From NCBI RefSeq assembly GCF_019320115.1, contig NC_089587.1, positions 87,562,939 through 87,626,938 on the forward strand: 64,000 bases of DNA, in the 5' to 3' direction. A model generated the notes under the pieces. It saw only the letters and a program-made list of their open reading frames with translations, was not told the origin of the DNA and did not search any database. Position numbers and translations under genes: made by a program. Below are positions 45,071-58,502 of the stretch, piece by piece. Positions within the stretch are counted from its first letter, which is position 1. The number at the start of each line of letters is the position of its first letter. The stretch comes from Miscanthus floridulus. Its lineage: Eukaryota > Streptophyta > Magnoliopsida > Poales > Poaceae.

Positions 45071-48000
45071 GTGAACTATAAGACCGGTGGAAGTCATCGG
45101 GTTATTGATAGTGGTTGCACACAACATATGACCGATGATCCTCGTATGTTCACCTCACTTGATGAAGAAGTAGATGGGCAAGAAAGAATCACATTTGGAG
45201 ATAACTCAAAGGGCAAGGTCAAAGGATTGGGCAAAGTGGCAATATCAAATGATCATTCCATCTCCAATGTGCTATATGTTGCTTCATTGAGTTTCAACTT
45301 GCTATCCATTGAACAATTGTGTGATCTTGGCTTCCAATGCTTGTTTACTGAGAAGGAGGTTGTTGTATCCAAGAAAGATGATGATCATGTGATATTCAAA
45401 GGATTTAGATACAACAATCTATATCTAGTGGACTTCACCTCCAAAGATGCAAACTTGAAGACATGCCTATTCACCAAAACAACACTTGGATGGCTATGGC
45501 ATAGAAGACTTACTCATGTTGGGATGAGCTCACTCAAGAAGCTTATGAAGAATGATTTGGTGAGAGGGTTGAAGGATGTGAAGTTTGAGAAGGACAAGCT
45601 TTGTAGTGCATGTCAAGCCGGCAAGCAAGTTGCAAATACCCATCCAACAAAAGCTTTCATGTCAACCGCAAGAGTGCTAGAACTCCTTCACATGGATTTA
45701 TTTGGACCAACAACATACAAGAGTTTGGGAGGAAATCTTTATTTTCTTGTGATTGTTGATGATTATTCAAGGTATACATGGGTGTTCTTCCTTCATGACA
45801 AATCCGAAGTTGCATCTTGCTTCAAGAAGTTTGCCAAGAGAGCACAAAATGAATTTGAAGTGAAGCTCAAGAAGATAAGAAGTGACAATGGGAAATAGTT
45901 TGACAACACAAACATAGAAGCTTATTGTGATAAAGTTGAAATCAAACATAAAGTCTCCGCAACATATACTCCTCAACAAAATGGTGTAGTTGAGAGGAAG
46001 AACCGGACATTAATCACTCTTGCAAGAATAATGCTTGATGAGTACAACACCCCCAAAGCTCTATGGGCGGAAGCAATCAACACCGCATGCTATGCATCCA
46101 ACCACCTATTCCTTCAAAAGTTCTTTGGCAAGACACCTTATGAGTTGCTCAATGGGAAGACGCCGGACGTCTCCTTCTTTAGGGTGTTTGGTTGCAAATG
46201 CTACATCTACAAGAAGCGGCAACACCTAGGGAAGTTCCAAAGATGTTGTGATATTGGTTTTCTTGTTGGTTACTCATCAAAGTCCAAAGCATATAGAGTA
46301 TTTAATCATGCCACCAGCTTGGTTGAAGAAACATATGATGTGGTATTTGATGAATCTAATGGCTCCCAAGGAGCACATGAGAATCTTGATGATGTAGGTG
46401 ATGAACCATTGAGGGAAGCTATGAAGAACATTTTGGTTGGAGACATCAAGCCTAAAGATGATGTACAAGTCATTGATCCACCTTCTTCATCAATTGAGCC
46501 ATAAGCTGATGAAAAAGATGGGATAGTAGAAAATGAAGATACTCATGTCTCCCATGAACAAATGGTGGTACAAGCACAAGATGTTGATGCTCCACAACCT
46601 CCCCCTCAAGTGGTCAATAGAAGAAATACACCCCTACTTCAAGATCATCCACAACATCTCATCATAGGGAGTCCATCAAAGGGTGTAATGACTAGATCTC
46701 AAAAACTTGCTTCATTTATTGCTCAATACTCTTTTGTCTCTTGCTTTGAGCCTACTAAGGTAGAAGAAGCTCTTCAACATCCGGATTGGATAAATGCCAT
46801 GCATGAAGAGTTGAACAACTTCACTCGCAATGAAGTTTGGACTCTTGAAGAGTGGCCAAAAGATGCAAGAGTCATTGGAACAAAGTGGGTGTTTCCAAAC
46901 AAGCAAGATGATCAAGTTGTTGTTATGAGGAACAAGGCAAGACTAGTTGTAAAGGGGTTCTCTCAAGTTGAAGGTTTGGATTTTGGAGAGACCTTTGCCC
47001 CGGTTGCAAGATTAGAAGCCATCCGTATTCTCTTTGCATATGCATCACATCATAAAATAAAACTTTATCAAATGGATGTGAAAAATGCATTTTTAAATGG
47101 CTTTATAAATGAACTAGTCTATGTTGATCAACCTCCCAGGTTTGAGGACCCTAGATATCCTAATCATGTTTATAGGTTGTCCAAGGCACTATATGGGCTT
47201 AAGCAAGCCCCAAGAGCTTGGTATTAGCGCCTTCGGGACTTCCTCATTGAGAAGGGCTTCATCATTGGGAAGGTCAACACCACACTATTCACCAAGAAGC
47301 TTGATGGGCATATCTTTATTTGTCAAGTATATGTCGATGATATCATTTTTGGATCATCAAATGAAGATTCATGCAAAGAATTTAGTGAATTGATGTCGAA
47401 GGAGTTTGAGATGTCAATGATTAGAGAGCTTACATTCTTTCTTGGTTTTCAAGTCAAGCAAATGAGAGAAGGGATTTTCATCTCTCAAGAGAAATATACT
47501 AATGATCTTCTCAAGAGATTCAAGATGGATGAATGTAAGCCAATCAAGACTCCAATGCCAACCAATGGACATCTCGACCTAGATGAGGGAGGTAACCCAG
47601 TTGATCAAACTCTCTACCGCTCTATGATTGGTAGCTTGTTATATTTGACCGTATCTAGGCCCGACATCATGTTTAGTGTGTGTATGTGTGCCAGGTTTCA
47701 AGCTAATCCTAAGGAAACTCATTTAATTGCCGGAAAAAGAATCCTTAGGTATCTTAAGCACACACCAAGCATTGGCCTTTGGTATCCCAAAGGAGCTAGA
47801 TTTGAATTAATTGGCTATTCCGATTCGGATTATGCCGGGTGCAAAGTTGATAGAAAAAGCACATCTGGAGGGTGCCAGTTGCTTGTTAGATCACTTGTGT
47901 CTTGGTCCTCCAAGAAACAAAATAGTGTGGCTTTGTCCACCGCCGAAGTGGAATACATTGCTGCGGGTGCTTGTTGTGCACAAATACTTTACATGAAACA

Positions 48001-48289
48001 AACTTTGCTAGACTATGGTGTAGTTCTAGATAAAGTATCTCTTTTGTGCGACAATGAAAGTGTGGTAAAACTTGCAAATAATCCGGTTCAACACTCTCGC
48101 ACCAAGCACATAGATATCCGCCATCACTTTCTTAGAGATCATGTTGCTAAAAATGATATATCACTAGAAGGTATAAGAACCGAAGATCAATTGGTGGATA
48201 TCTTCACTAAACCGCTAGATGAGGCAATATTTTGTAGATTGCGAAATGAACTCAATGTGCTTGATTTTAGCAACTTCTCTAAAAATTGA
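45071..48289 (+). pseudogene. pol: pol of copia element G (protease, integrase, RT, RNase H)
   Basis: One frame through the whole region with only three stops: TAG 45896, TAA 46502 and TAG 47225. Copia order: protease VIDSGCTQHM (45100); integrase zinc part WHRRLTHVGM then CSACQAGK (45490-45630); core Asp in HMDLFGP (45690), second Asp in RSDNGK next to the first stop, and Glu in NGVVERKN (45985); RT from about 46780 with QMDVKNAFLNG (47070) and YVDDIIFG (47330); RNase H with YSDSDYAGC (47815), STAEVEYIA and the TKHIDIRHHF end. Protease, RT box and RNase H residues look intact, so decay is fairly young. A TAG at 45068 just upstream separates it from gag. Confidence 0.93.
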
Positions 48290-49105
48290 GCTTGTGTTGT
48301 CCCTTGCATTGCATTGTAATATACAACATGTTTAATGCTTTATAATGCATATAGGGCTTGTCTAACATGGTTGAGATAACTGTCGAAAAGCGTGTGAAGA
48401 AGCTTAACATTGGATCAAACTTGACAAGCAACTAGATTTACTTTCAAGTATTGCATTGCATATGCATGATTGTTGTTTGTCGTTTGTCTTCAAAGTGCCC
48501 TCTTATTGCCTATTTTCTTAAAAAGAATTATAGCCTAAGGCAAAATAGTTTGGAAAACTTGAGGGTTTGAGAGAGGTCACTCACATCAGTCCCAATTGGT
48601 GTTTATTTGGATCTTATTGGAGTTGGGACTTGATTGGGAACAGGCAGCGCGAAGGACTTTGAAGATTTGCTAAAGAAGGAGTGACCGGACGCTGCACCAG
48701 ACTCTGATGTCCAGTGTCCGGTCAGTTCACAGGAGGTGAACCTGCTGCCGAAGGAGTGACCGGACGCTGAAACAATGTTTTCCAGCGTCCGGTCAGAAGG
48801 AGCCTCAGCGTTCGGTTGATGATGAAGACGCCAAGGCTAGGTGACCGGACTCTGGCTGCGTCCGGTCGGTGTCCACTGGACGCGTCCAGTCACGATTCCA
48901 GAGGATTTGGACCTCTCTGGAATCGACCGGACGCTGGGTGGTAGCGTTCGGTCGCTACCACCGGAGCGTCCGATCAGTAGAAATCGTGCGGCATCAGATT
49001 TCTTTTCTTCGTTTCCTTATCTGACTCGTGGGGGGCCACCTTATAACCAAATCTACGTGCTGTCTAACCCTACCCTGCCTCCACGCCGTGCCGACATTGC
49101 CGCTC
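48290..49105 (+). other. 3' untranslated region of copia G, left part
   Basis: Non-coding sequence after pol. SIRE-type elements can carry an extra ORF here; I cannot recognise one. It contains the second motif cluster and is cut by LARD C at 49110. It resumes at 63795. Confidence 0.7.
48683..48976 (+). repeat. Second cluster of GACCGGACGCTG motifs (G 3' region)
   Basis: At least eight degenerate copies in both orientations, several as inverted pairs (GACCGGACGCTG followed 10-20 bp later by AGCGTCCGGTC). It matches the motif, not the intervening sequence, of the LTR cluster. Confidence 0.75.
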
Positions 49106-49110
49106 CCGTG
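49106..49110. other. Target-site duplicate of LARD C, left (CCGTG)
   Basis: CCGTG before TGTAACACCC; the same bases at 63790-63794. Confidence 0.93.
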
Positions 49111-52100
49111 TGTAACACCCAGGTGTTTGTCACCAGTTAAGCAATGGGTTTAAACTCAACCATGGCATGTTAAGTGGTGATGGAGATGTTAGGTCAAACA
49201 TATGAAAAGGAGCCACCACTTAAACTTGGACCATGCACCATTGCTTACGTGCTTCCCTTTTCAAAAAGTATGCTTGAGTAATGCTGGATGTACTTGTTTC
49301 ATGTGTCTCGCATCAATATCCATCTATATTGATCCATGGAAAAGTTTCGTGGAGTTTGGAATCAAAAAGTCACATGAAATGATAAGTTATATCCTTGTTG
49401 GAATGATTTTACTAAGTGCTTGAATTGCACTATTAAGTGAATGAGAACATGAGATGTCAACCCAAACCTTGAAACCTTGCCAAAATGACTCTAGATGAAC
49501 TCTACAACAAAAGTCATGAAAGGTTCGTGTTGGGCAAAGGCCAAGAAAATGCTCCAATGGATCAAAAAGGATAATTTAAGATTTATCGGGATACTACATT
49601 GGTCAAAGTAGAGCTGTAGGTTCTATACCAGTTTTGGTATGGAGCCCTAAATAAAAGTTGTAGTTCATGATGTGTAGAACAAACTTTGTTTTTGGACCAA
49701 GAGCCAGATAAGCATGGAAACAAGTCAAACCGAGGCTCAAACTTTGAATCAGCAGATGTTTTCAGCACTTGAAATTTTTCTAAGTCTGGGAACTGAAATT
49801 TCAGTTTCAGGTTAGCTTATTTGGAGCTCTGTACATCCCAAACCAGGACGAACCAGTTCATTGACCTTTAATATAAGTTGTAGTACTCCCTTAGATATAC
49901 AACTTGTATTACTGAGGTTTTTGCTCAAACTGGCTGGATTAGTGAGTAGAAGGGGCGAAGAATGCACTTTCAGTCGGTCGGTTACTAAACTGTAGAATTT
50001 GGTTTTGAGGTACCCTACTTTGAAGATCCATATCTACAAATATAGGCCGAACTAGTTCTTGATCCTTAAACCAATGTTGTTCACCTCACAAAGATATACA
50101 ACTTTTCCTCTTGCGTCGTGATCCCAGGACCACTGTATCGGGAGATAGAGGATGGGAAAAATGGAGTTTCAGTTGTACGTTTGAGGTGGTATTTTTAGCT
50201 CAGCCGATTTCAAACTGAAAGATCGGCCGACCGAGCGCAGGACGCCGCTGCCGTGTGGCCTCGTCCTAGTTCGCATGACCGCCACCTCGCCCTTGCTCGT
50301 CATTTTAGCGAAGCCGAGCCCGAGCCTGCTCCCTGTCCTCTCCATTCACTCTCTCTCCGGCTCTCTCTCGGTCACTCTCACCCGCCCTTGCCTCTGCTAA
50401 AGCACACAGAGCGCAGGCGGTCGCCATGCCCACCATTGCCAGCGAGCGGAGCTTCCACGCCGCCCGTTCCTGCTTCTTGCTGCGTCCTCCTTGCCCGGCC
50501 AACCGTCTGGCTCCTTTGCTTCGCACGCGTGCTCGTTCGGTCCAGCGTTGCCGGGGACCACTCGTCGCCGCGGGCAGCCATGGACGCCAGCCAAGCCGAA
50601 GCTCGGGCCGTCGCCGCACGAGCACGTGGCCTGGCCGCTGCGCCCTGCCATGGCGCGAGCGGAGCCCAGCCGCGGGCGCGCTGTGGCCACCCGGTTTCGC
50701 GCGGCTCGTCCTCGCCGCCCGTCGCGCCCCACAGCGTCGCCGCCGTTAGTCTACACGCAGCCGAGCCGCATGCACACGTGGCCAACCCTCCACACTCCTC
50801 CTCGGGCCGAGCCGAGGGCACCATCGGGTGCGCACGGGACCGTACTTGCTCCCCGCCACTCGTCGCCATCGACTGCCGCCTCTCCGGCCGGATTCGGCGA
50901 AATCTAGTGCCTCCTCTCCTTTTAATTCCGACCAGGGACTTCATGCAACAATTAGGAGAAAGGGAGGGTCCTATCTGCAATGTTATAGACTCATATGAAT
51001 AGTGCTCCAAGGGACCTATTTGTTTTAAATCGGCTGAAAGTTTGGAAAATCATAATAAATCATAGGAAATTCGTAAAATAGCAAATGAGGACTTTTTGGA
51101 ATCCCTGTGAAATTTTCTATGCAGTAGATCTATAATATTTCAGGTTTTAGTTTAAAGTTTTAGCTGTGAAAATGGATTTATGCATCTAGGTTTTCAATTC
51201 TAGTTGTATTTGTCTTTTTCATAACTGCAGTTGTAGGGCTCCAAATGAAGTGAAATTTTTGTGACATGCTACTCATGTGATGTTTGATGTGTGGTAAAAA
51301 TTTCATGGTCATTGGTTGCTGTATGAGTGAGTTATTAGTTTATCTTGCTCTCACATGATTTCTTGCTTTAGCAACTTGTCTTTTTCATAGAGGTTGCTAT
51401 ACATATTCAAATGGAGTGAAATTTATACAGTAGACTATTGAATGGATATGTGAGACACTGTAATTTTTGTAGAATTTATTGTATACTTTTGGTATATGTT
51501 CATTAAGTCACCTTGTCATCTAAAATAAATTAAGAAATGTATTAAAAGAATTTATTTGGTCATGGACACTAGGTTTTATGGTGTTCTTTAGTCATGTGTG
51601 AAATGTTGGTAAAGTTGGTTTTGCCCAATTATGTGTTTGCAACATAAGTTAATAATTATTTTCTTGCCGATGTGGTTTATGGACAGATCTGGGAACTTAG
51701 CAAAGTTCTTCATGATAATGTGCTTTGTTGTGAAACTTGTTTATACAAAAGTTGTAGATAATTAATGTATCTAGCTGCTGTTAAAATTTGGTGTCATTTG
51801 GCCAAGTAGTTTAAGAGTTACAGTTGTTTAAAGTTGGGTTATACAATTGATTGTTCTCTGTCTTGTTTAGACCAGTTTTGGTAAATGTATAATTTTGACC
51901 TACTTAACTTGGGAATCATGCTGTGATGGTTATAGATGAAATGTAGATAATTTCATAAGCTTTCCAAAATGGCTTCTTGCAAGTCATTTGGATTTGTATA
52001 ACTCCAGTTATAGCTAAATCTTGTAGCTGCTATTTGCATGTCCAGAAATTGGCAGATTCCAATTATAGTGTTTGCTTGTATATTGTTAAGTGTGACTTAT

Positions 52101-54032
52101 GCCTTGAATGATGACTGAGTTAGAGCACCTGAGATCTTGGGAAACTTGTGTCATGCTTGGTGTTGTCGTCTTCTTTGCCATCTTAGCATGATAGATTGTG
52201 TGATGTTTAAGTAAGCATCGCAAAGTACTTAAGTGTGTTAGTGTAAACTATGCTTATCTTGCTTGCTATTTTGTGATGCGTCTCATGGTACTATTCTTTA
52301 TATTTATGCACTTGTATATTGCATCTCATCTAGGTACGCTAGATGCACCACGTGAAGGATGCGATGTTGAGCCAAACCTGAAGATTTGGTTTGGTGGATA
52401 TATCCCGAAGATGGAAGGACTAAGCAAGTGACAGGACCGAAGGTGTCACCAAGACGGTGCAAGCTAACTGAACTGACTTGTGTCGGATCCCAGGCAAGCC
52501 CTGGAGCATTCTAAGTCTCCCATGTTTTTACAAATATCTTGAGTATCTTTTATTGTTGATGATGCATTAAGTACAGGAATTGGTTGGAACCAATTGTTGC
52601 ATTATATCCTTACCTTGTCCAGATAAAATCCTGTGAATCCTAATTAAGTGTAGGATCGAATGATGCTTAGCTATGCATAGACTGGTAGAAGTCAGGTGAT
52701 TTCCTATCACCTACGAGATGTAGGATGAGCTCTGGTCACGGTTGGCTATATTTGCTATCGTGGGAAAAGAACCATGTGTTAATAATGAATGGAGACTGGA
52801 CGGGATGACGGTAGTGCAGCAACAAGGCATGGAGGTCTTGGGTGTGAATCTATCCCTGTTTGTGTCATTTAAGGACCGATTCGCTGTACATCCTCAGGTC
52901 ATGTTGAACGCAGCCTAACACTTAGCTGGCCGGATAAGTCGTTCCGACCGCGAAGCCGAGTAGCTCAACTCAGGCCGGGAACGCGAGCAGTGGCGGCATT
53001 CTGGAGGTAGTAAGGATGTGCGGAGAGCCATTGGCATAAGCCCAAGGCGGGTTAGAGTCCCGAACAACCTTGGCAGAGTGGTTCTCTAAGAATGCCGATC
53101 TGTTCGGACTCGCGACTCCTGAATTGTGCCAAAGGTGACTTGTTTGCGACCCTGACGGGGAAGCAGGGTTTGTGTTAGGAATACCCCTCCAGCTGGATAG
53201 GAATCGATTCGAATCGCCGTCTCTCCCGGATAGTGAGAACTTGACTTGAGCAGCGGCAACGTAGCTTCACTAAATATAAAGATATGGTTAAATGATGATG
53301 ATAATGATGATGAGAATGATGATGAGCCATGAAATATCTGATATGGTTATTATTGTTTGCAACTAAATCAAATGATTGATTAGTACAGGTGCTAATATAG
53401 ATGGTAGGAAATGGCTAAAAGTCACTGCTAGTATAGGTAAATAATGCAAATGGTTACTCAAGCTTTTATGCAAAAAGGTTGTCCAGCAAGATCCACTGAT
53501 AAAGCCTTGCATACTCCTTGGTGTCATTTATTTCTGGTTTATGACGGATAAGTCTAGCTGAGTACATTCTCGTACTCAGGGTTTATTCCCCCTTGTTGCA
53601 GATGATGTGCTCTATAATAGCTACTTCAAGTATTGTCTCCACCCTACGGGGAATGAAGACTAGATCATGGGCATGATCTTCTATGTTATCTTATCTTGTT
53701 GCTTTTGCTGAATATGACTATGGAACTGGCTCGTATTTGAACTAAGTGTATGTGAGGGTCTCAAACTACTTTGTTTCCGCTATTTGTGAACTCGTTTTGT
53801 AATAACTATGTGAACTCTGATGTATGAGGTACTTATGAACTACTTGTGAAATGGATGTAACATGTGGCTTATTATGTTGAATTACTGTGATCTTGGTTGT
53901 ATGCAAGTTGGTTTGAAATCCCTCGTGGTTTCAGTTGACTACCGGGTTTATATGGGTTCAAGTATGACGGTTTGATCACTTCGGTGATTGCTTTCGTACT
54001 TGTGCTCTTATAAATTGGTCGGTTCTGTTACA
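49111..54032 (+). repeat. 5' LTR of LARD C
   Basis: A 4,922-bp LTR, TGTAACACCC to CTGTTACA. It has the same plan as A, with a GC-rich island at about 50230-50930, HP1 at 52694-52712, a conserved block with HP2 at 53558-53579 (here GATAAGT instead of GTAAGT), a GAT-rich run at 53293-53325 and TATAAA at 54009-54014. It differs from the 3' LTR by scattered single-base changes and small indels, for example one C fewer in the first C run. The 249-codon ORF at 50253-51002 lies in the GC island and has no recognisable domain. Confidence 0.92.
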
Positions 54033-54034
54033 GC

Positions 54035-54046
54035 TGGTATCAGAGC
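54035..54046 (+). other. Primer-binding site of LARD C
   Basis: TGGTATCAGAGC two bases after the LTR end, intact. Confidence 0.95.
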
Positions 54047-54686
54047 TAGATTCAACATTAAACATGTCATATGTGTATTTAAAACAAAGGTTTTTGTTTG
54101 CAAAAGTCAGTTTTGACAACTTATAGCTACTTTTATATAGGTGTGTCAAATCTCAAATTTTATTTAAGTATGCCAGTGGTCATATCCTCTATGCCCAAAT
54201 AAGGATTTTTAGGTGGCTTAATTAAGTAATGACTTTGTGGGGGTAATTGCTTGCATTTTATTTCATCGTCTATACGGCGTGCTATTGTATGGATGCCATT
54301 CGCTTGAATGGTAATGTATGGATCAATTGCCTCTACGCCTAGGTAAGTGTGAGTTGTGAGAGCATGACCGCCCAACTATCGGTCTAGGGGAGAGTTAGCT
54401 GTGGTTACTGGAATATTTACATGTTACACACATATATATATGAAGGTACTTAATTGTGGGTATATCTGTTGGATAGCTATAGATACCGAAGTATATATAT
54501 CTGGGGATGTATATATGGAGAGTATCTTAGTTTACTGCTTTCATTGTGTGCTTATTTATCTCTTATGGGGATGGGCTGCAATGAATTTGCCTGCAGGTAC
54601 ACTAACAACGAATGCGTAGATTGAATGTAGCTGACGACTAGCTATATATCGAGAGAGTACGTGTTATGCCACCGACATAGAACGTG

Positions 54687-54708
54687 ATTGCTGCCTTAGG
54701 CTAGCAAT
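54687..54708 (+). other. Leader hairpin HP3 (LARD C)
   Basis: ATTGCT, ten bases (containing GCC and GGC that can pair further), AGCAAT. The fifth pair is T-A where A has C-G. Confidence 0.5.
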
Positions 54709-56019
54709 TTCGTGAGGACGAATAGGACGAGCATGCATCATGATTATGCTTGTGCATAAATATGCTTCCCTCACCTTGTTCTAATACTCAGTAATAAGTG
54801 ATCAATGTGATGTTACTATCTTCCCTGTGTGAAGCTAGACAAAATGTCTTGTTCCATGCTGCTTGAATAGCTATGCTTGATGATAGTGTGTGATTAGCTC
54901 GTCTTGTATGTTTGCTTCCAAAGGAAATAGATGACAAATTATTAATTAGCAAAAACTTCACCCCTTGAAAGACTAAATTCCTAAATGGAAGTAAAACTTG
55001 TTTTGTAGAGATATCCACCTACTCAGTAAAAGGGTAATAAAAAGATAACAGTCCCTTACTACCAATTTCGCATGTTTCTATGTAGTGGTGTTGCTATAGG
55101 TGACTGCTTGTTATGTATGAGCTTTGTGCTTCAGTAATAGCCATTTAAGTTAATTGGATTGAGTGTTTCAAAACACTTGCTTAAGACCATGATGTAGATG
55201 TGGATGCTCATTATCTAGGTAGTGCCGTAGCTATCACTCTTTTGTCCTCGGTAAGCATACGAGTGTGGTAGAGCTGCTATCCTGGAGCAGCAGTCCAAGT
55301 TTTGATAATCTCATGGTTGTCACCTCCTAATTAAGTTCTCTTTTAGGAGCCTGAAGCCTGTACACGTGGTTGCTAGCCTTGAACGTTGCGCTACGAAGAC
55401 TTTATACATGCCTTTGCTTGACCTTAGGCCCAAGCTTAGTTCTCTTGAATGCTTGCATGTTTTGTGGTTGCCCCGCTGCTGTGTGGGAGCACCCTGCTCA
55501 AAAATCCTTGTTAGATCTCATTGCTTCTTCTCCTACTGATGATCTGGTGCAACGCTAATCGCTATCTACCCTGGCTTTGGAACCTTTTTTTTCTCACAGA
55601 TCATGTCGTTGCTTTATCAACTGAATCCCTAGTCAGTGCATTGGCTATGTCCCTTGAATCTCATTTATTTTGTCCTCCAACCTCTTTCAAGTCTCTAGGA
55701 TGTTTATCAGTCTTGATCTCATGTTGTTGCTCGACAAGACCAAATCTCATGTTAATCTTTATCCGGTAATCACTTGGTGGACACAAGGCATATTATGGAA
55801 ATTAAGCAAGAGTCCTGCTTAGTTGCCTTCAGCAATTAGGCTATGTTCTTTTGCGCTGTATTTTGATCTTCTGATCGCCTCCTTGTTGATTCCTAACCTT
55901 GTGACTATCCTTGTTTGCTATCCCTCCTTTGCATAGTGCTTGTTCTTATGACCCAATCTATGCAACTTGAAAATTCACTTTGGGTGTGTGATCAGTAATG
56001 GTGTTATGAGTAGCAACTA

Positions 56020-56100
56020 CGGTGCCACAACGGAACCTAGGGCCTCCTTGTGGCCGGTCGGCACATGGTTGTGCTGCTGGGTGCGCGCTGGTATTGAGGT
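56020..56100 (+). other. Internal block shared by LARDs A, B and C (C copy)
   Basis: CGGTGCCACAACGGAACC, then GTGCTGCTGGGTGCGCGCTGGTATTGAGGTT in pieces matching A and B. It is the most diverged of the three copies at the CGGCACGCG core (GGGTGCGCG). Confidence 0.6.
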
Positions 56101-58058
56101 TTCTAGTCATGATCCATTGCAGAACTGCACCGATGTGTTATTTTCATGTGAGATCTTCCTTGGTTATCTGTCCATATCTAATCGGAAGATCCTGATATTA
56201 GACCAAAAGTAATAGGGCTTCCTTCTGAAGTTGTCTAGAGGATAACCTTTGAAGAATAGGTCACTGACATGAACATAAATAGACTGCAAGAGGTGGTAGA
56301 CAAGTGACTCTACTTGATGGTCCCTATAATGATGTCGGTCATCTAGTGAGCAACTTATGCCATCCCTATTGGATCAAAAAGGGCACACAACACTTAATAT
56401 TGGACAAGTTGTTAGTCAGATAAGAATTGAACGTCACTATTATGATTATGACCTGGCTATCCAAGTCTTGATCATTATGTGCATGCGGATCGCACAGTCG
56501 AGATCAACCCTCTCTAGTGTGACCCCTTGCCTGCTGACTTCGATGGCGACCATCTGTTATGCGTCAATCACAACTATGTTGGCAAGAGTGAAGATTTACA
56601 ACTTTTAGTGTTGACAGACAACTGATTAGTTACTAGTAGGAAGCTTAACCTCCAGCTAGGTGACAACTTTTTGCTAATTATGAAGGCTATGTCTCACAGA
56701 GCAATGTTAAGCTAAGAAACAGCAAGCCGTTAGCAATGCAACTACTGCCTTGTTTTCCAAAACCTGTGCTATCAAGTCAATTCCATCTTGGACAATTACA
56801 CAGATAGTACAAGATGTGGTATCGGCTATGTAGGAGCTAGTGAAAGCACGTCCCTAGTTTCAGTCAGCATCTTTGTGCCCCTAGGTGCCACTAACACATG
56901 TGTCCGGACTCTATTGAATGAAGTGCCGAAGGATATATAGGAATGGTTCCTTATCTCCGTAGGACAGTCCCTCCATGTAGAGTATGCTTTGTGTTCTGAA
57001 AACATAGCCACAAGTCCAATGCTTGTGCATCGTCAAGTTGGTGTCTAACTCAAACGACTTAAGTTGTTTCCTAAGAACCACATATGGAAAACCTTAGTCT
57101 ACATCCCTCAGAGAAAAGAGCTGCTAGCTGCTATACAAAGAGATCAAGAGTATAGAACACACACCACAACGTATGAAGCAAAGAAAGAGAAGAACGAGAA
57201 ATCTGTCTAGATTTTAAGGTAAAGAACCGAACATCTTCAAGCCAACGATTAGTGACTCAAACGAGGTTGGATTGACCCCAAACTTGGTGATCTCATTCCT
57301 TGCTTAGGACCCTTCAATGTCTTAAGTTGGTTTGAGTATTGGTTGAGTAAAACATCAGATTTGAGAGATATCTTGTCGGCTCGGTTTGCTGTCATTTCAG
57401 AACAGCGCAGTTTCGGTAGCCGCATTGTTTGGATAGTCAAACCGGTCCGTTTGAGCTGAATTTTGGTGATCAGTTAGGGGACTCATGGATCTATGTTTCT
57501 ACCAAAATTCATGCACAATGGAGTACTAGTTTGTGAAATATGAACAGAAAACCGAAGAGTACAGAATCTGTAATTTCTTTGTGACTGCGATCATCCTTCG
57601 CATTTGAAAGTGTGTTTGCAATTGATGCCGAGGTATGTAACGTGGTCAATAATTATTGCTAGATAATCTTTTAGATGCCCTAAAGAAGACTCCTTGGACC
57701 CCTTTGTACCTTGTTCTTGGCCTCTTCTATCAACAATGTTCGAGCAATCGAGGTGTTCTACGAGTCAATTTGTACCCTTGCAAATCGGGAGCAATTTGAA
57801 AGGTGTCAAACAACAAATTTCAAATTGTGATTGGAGATATTGACTGACATTAGAAATGAAGCTCCAATGTCAATAGTAGTTCAACAAAGATAGTTTTGAT
57901 ATAGTGCAAGTCAACTCAACGTACTGAGCAAATGCACCATGAAGGAGAATCATACTCATAATGCATGGTAGTGAACTATTTCCCTCGTTTGAAGAAATAC
58001 TTGCAACTTTTATTGTACTCTAGGCCTCTCTATCCATCGTCCTTGGCAATGTTTTCCC

Positions 58059-58502
58059 ATGCTACCTTGTCATTTGGTACCTTCGATGTGTTTTTACCCA
58101 AGAGGTTGCATCAAATTTAACCCAGATTCCTATGGCCACTTCGATTCTAAGGTTCCCTTAGCTAATGAGCATCGAAATTGCTGGGTAGACAAAGTCAGCT
58201 ATCACATTCATCTTCACTCAACAGACTCAGATAATACAGTGTTGTTATCAGAGAAAGAGCACTGCACCATGGAACATTATGTAGCTTTCCATCAGTTGAC
58301 ATCTGAATGGTTGCACCGCTACAACCAGTTTGGATATTGGTTAACTAGTTTCTCATACCCTCAAAGGATGTTTACCCCGTCTATGATCAAATCCTTTACG
58401 GAAAGTTGTGCTCAAGCCACTTTAGTAGAGAACTGCTTTTCAAACCTTGTGAACAATTATAGCACTGTTGCAAGGAATATCCGTCAACAGACTGTGGTCT
58501 AG
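58059..58502 (+). CDS. Hypothetical 147-codon ORF in LARD C
   Basis: An ATG at 58059 gives 147 codons rich in Tyr, His, Trp and Ser. I recognise no domain, signal peptide or membrane segment. The A copies keep the N-terminal peptide (CFYPRGCI, then F.PD, near 2066-2105 and 10617-10656) but run into a stop and a frame change soon after, and have lost about 190 bp of the middle. Conservation of a peptide without conservation of the frame argues that this is either a dying captured ORF or a chance ORF. Confidence 0.2.
   Translation: MLPCHLVPSMCFYPRGCIKFNPDSYGHFDSKVPLANEHRNCWVDKVSYHIHLHSTDSDNTVLLSEKEHCTMEHYVAFHQLTSEWLHRYNQFGYWLTSFSYPQRMFTPSMIKSFTESCAQATLVENCFSNLVNNYSTVARNIRQQTVV

Noticed and set aside
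48841..49140. 99-codon ORF after copia pol
   Set aside because: It crosses the insertion boundary of LARD C at 49110, so it cannot be an original gene.
50253..51002. 249-codon ORF in LTR C
   Set aside because: It lies in the GC-rich island. The 3' LTR copy (60176-60751, 60298-60678) opens in other frames with other ends, so coding is not conserved.
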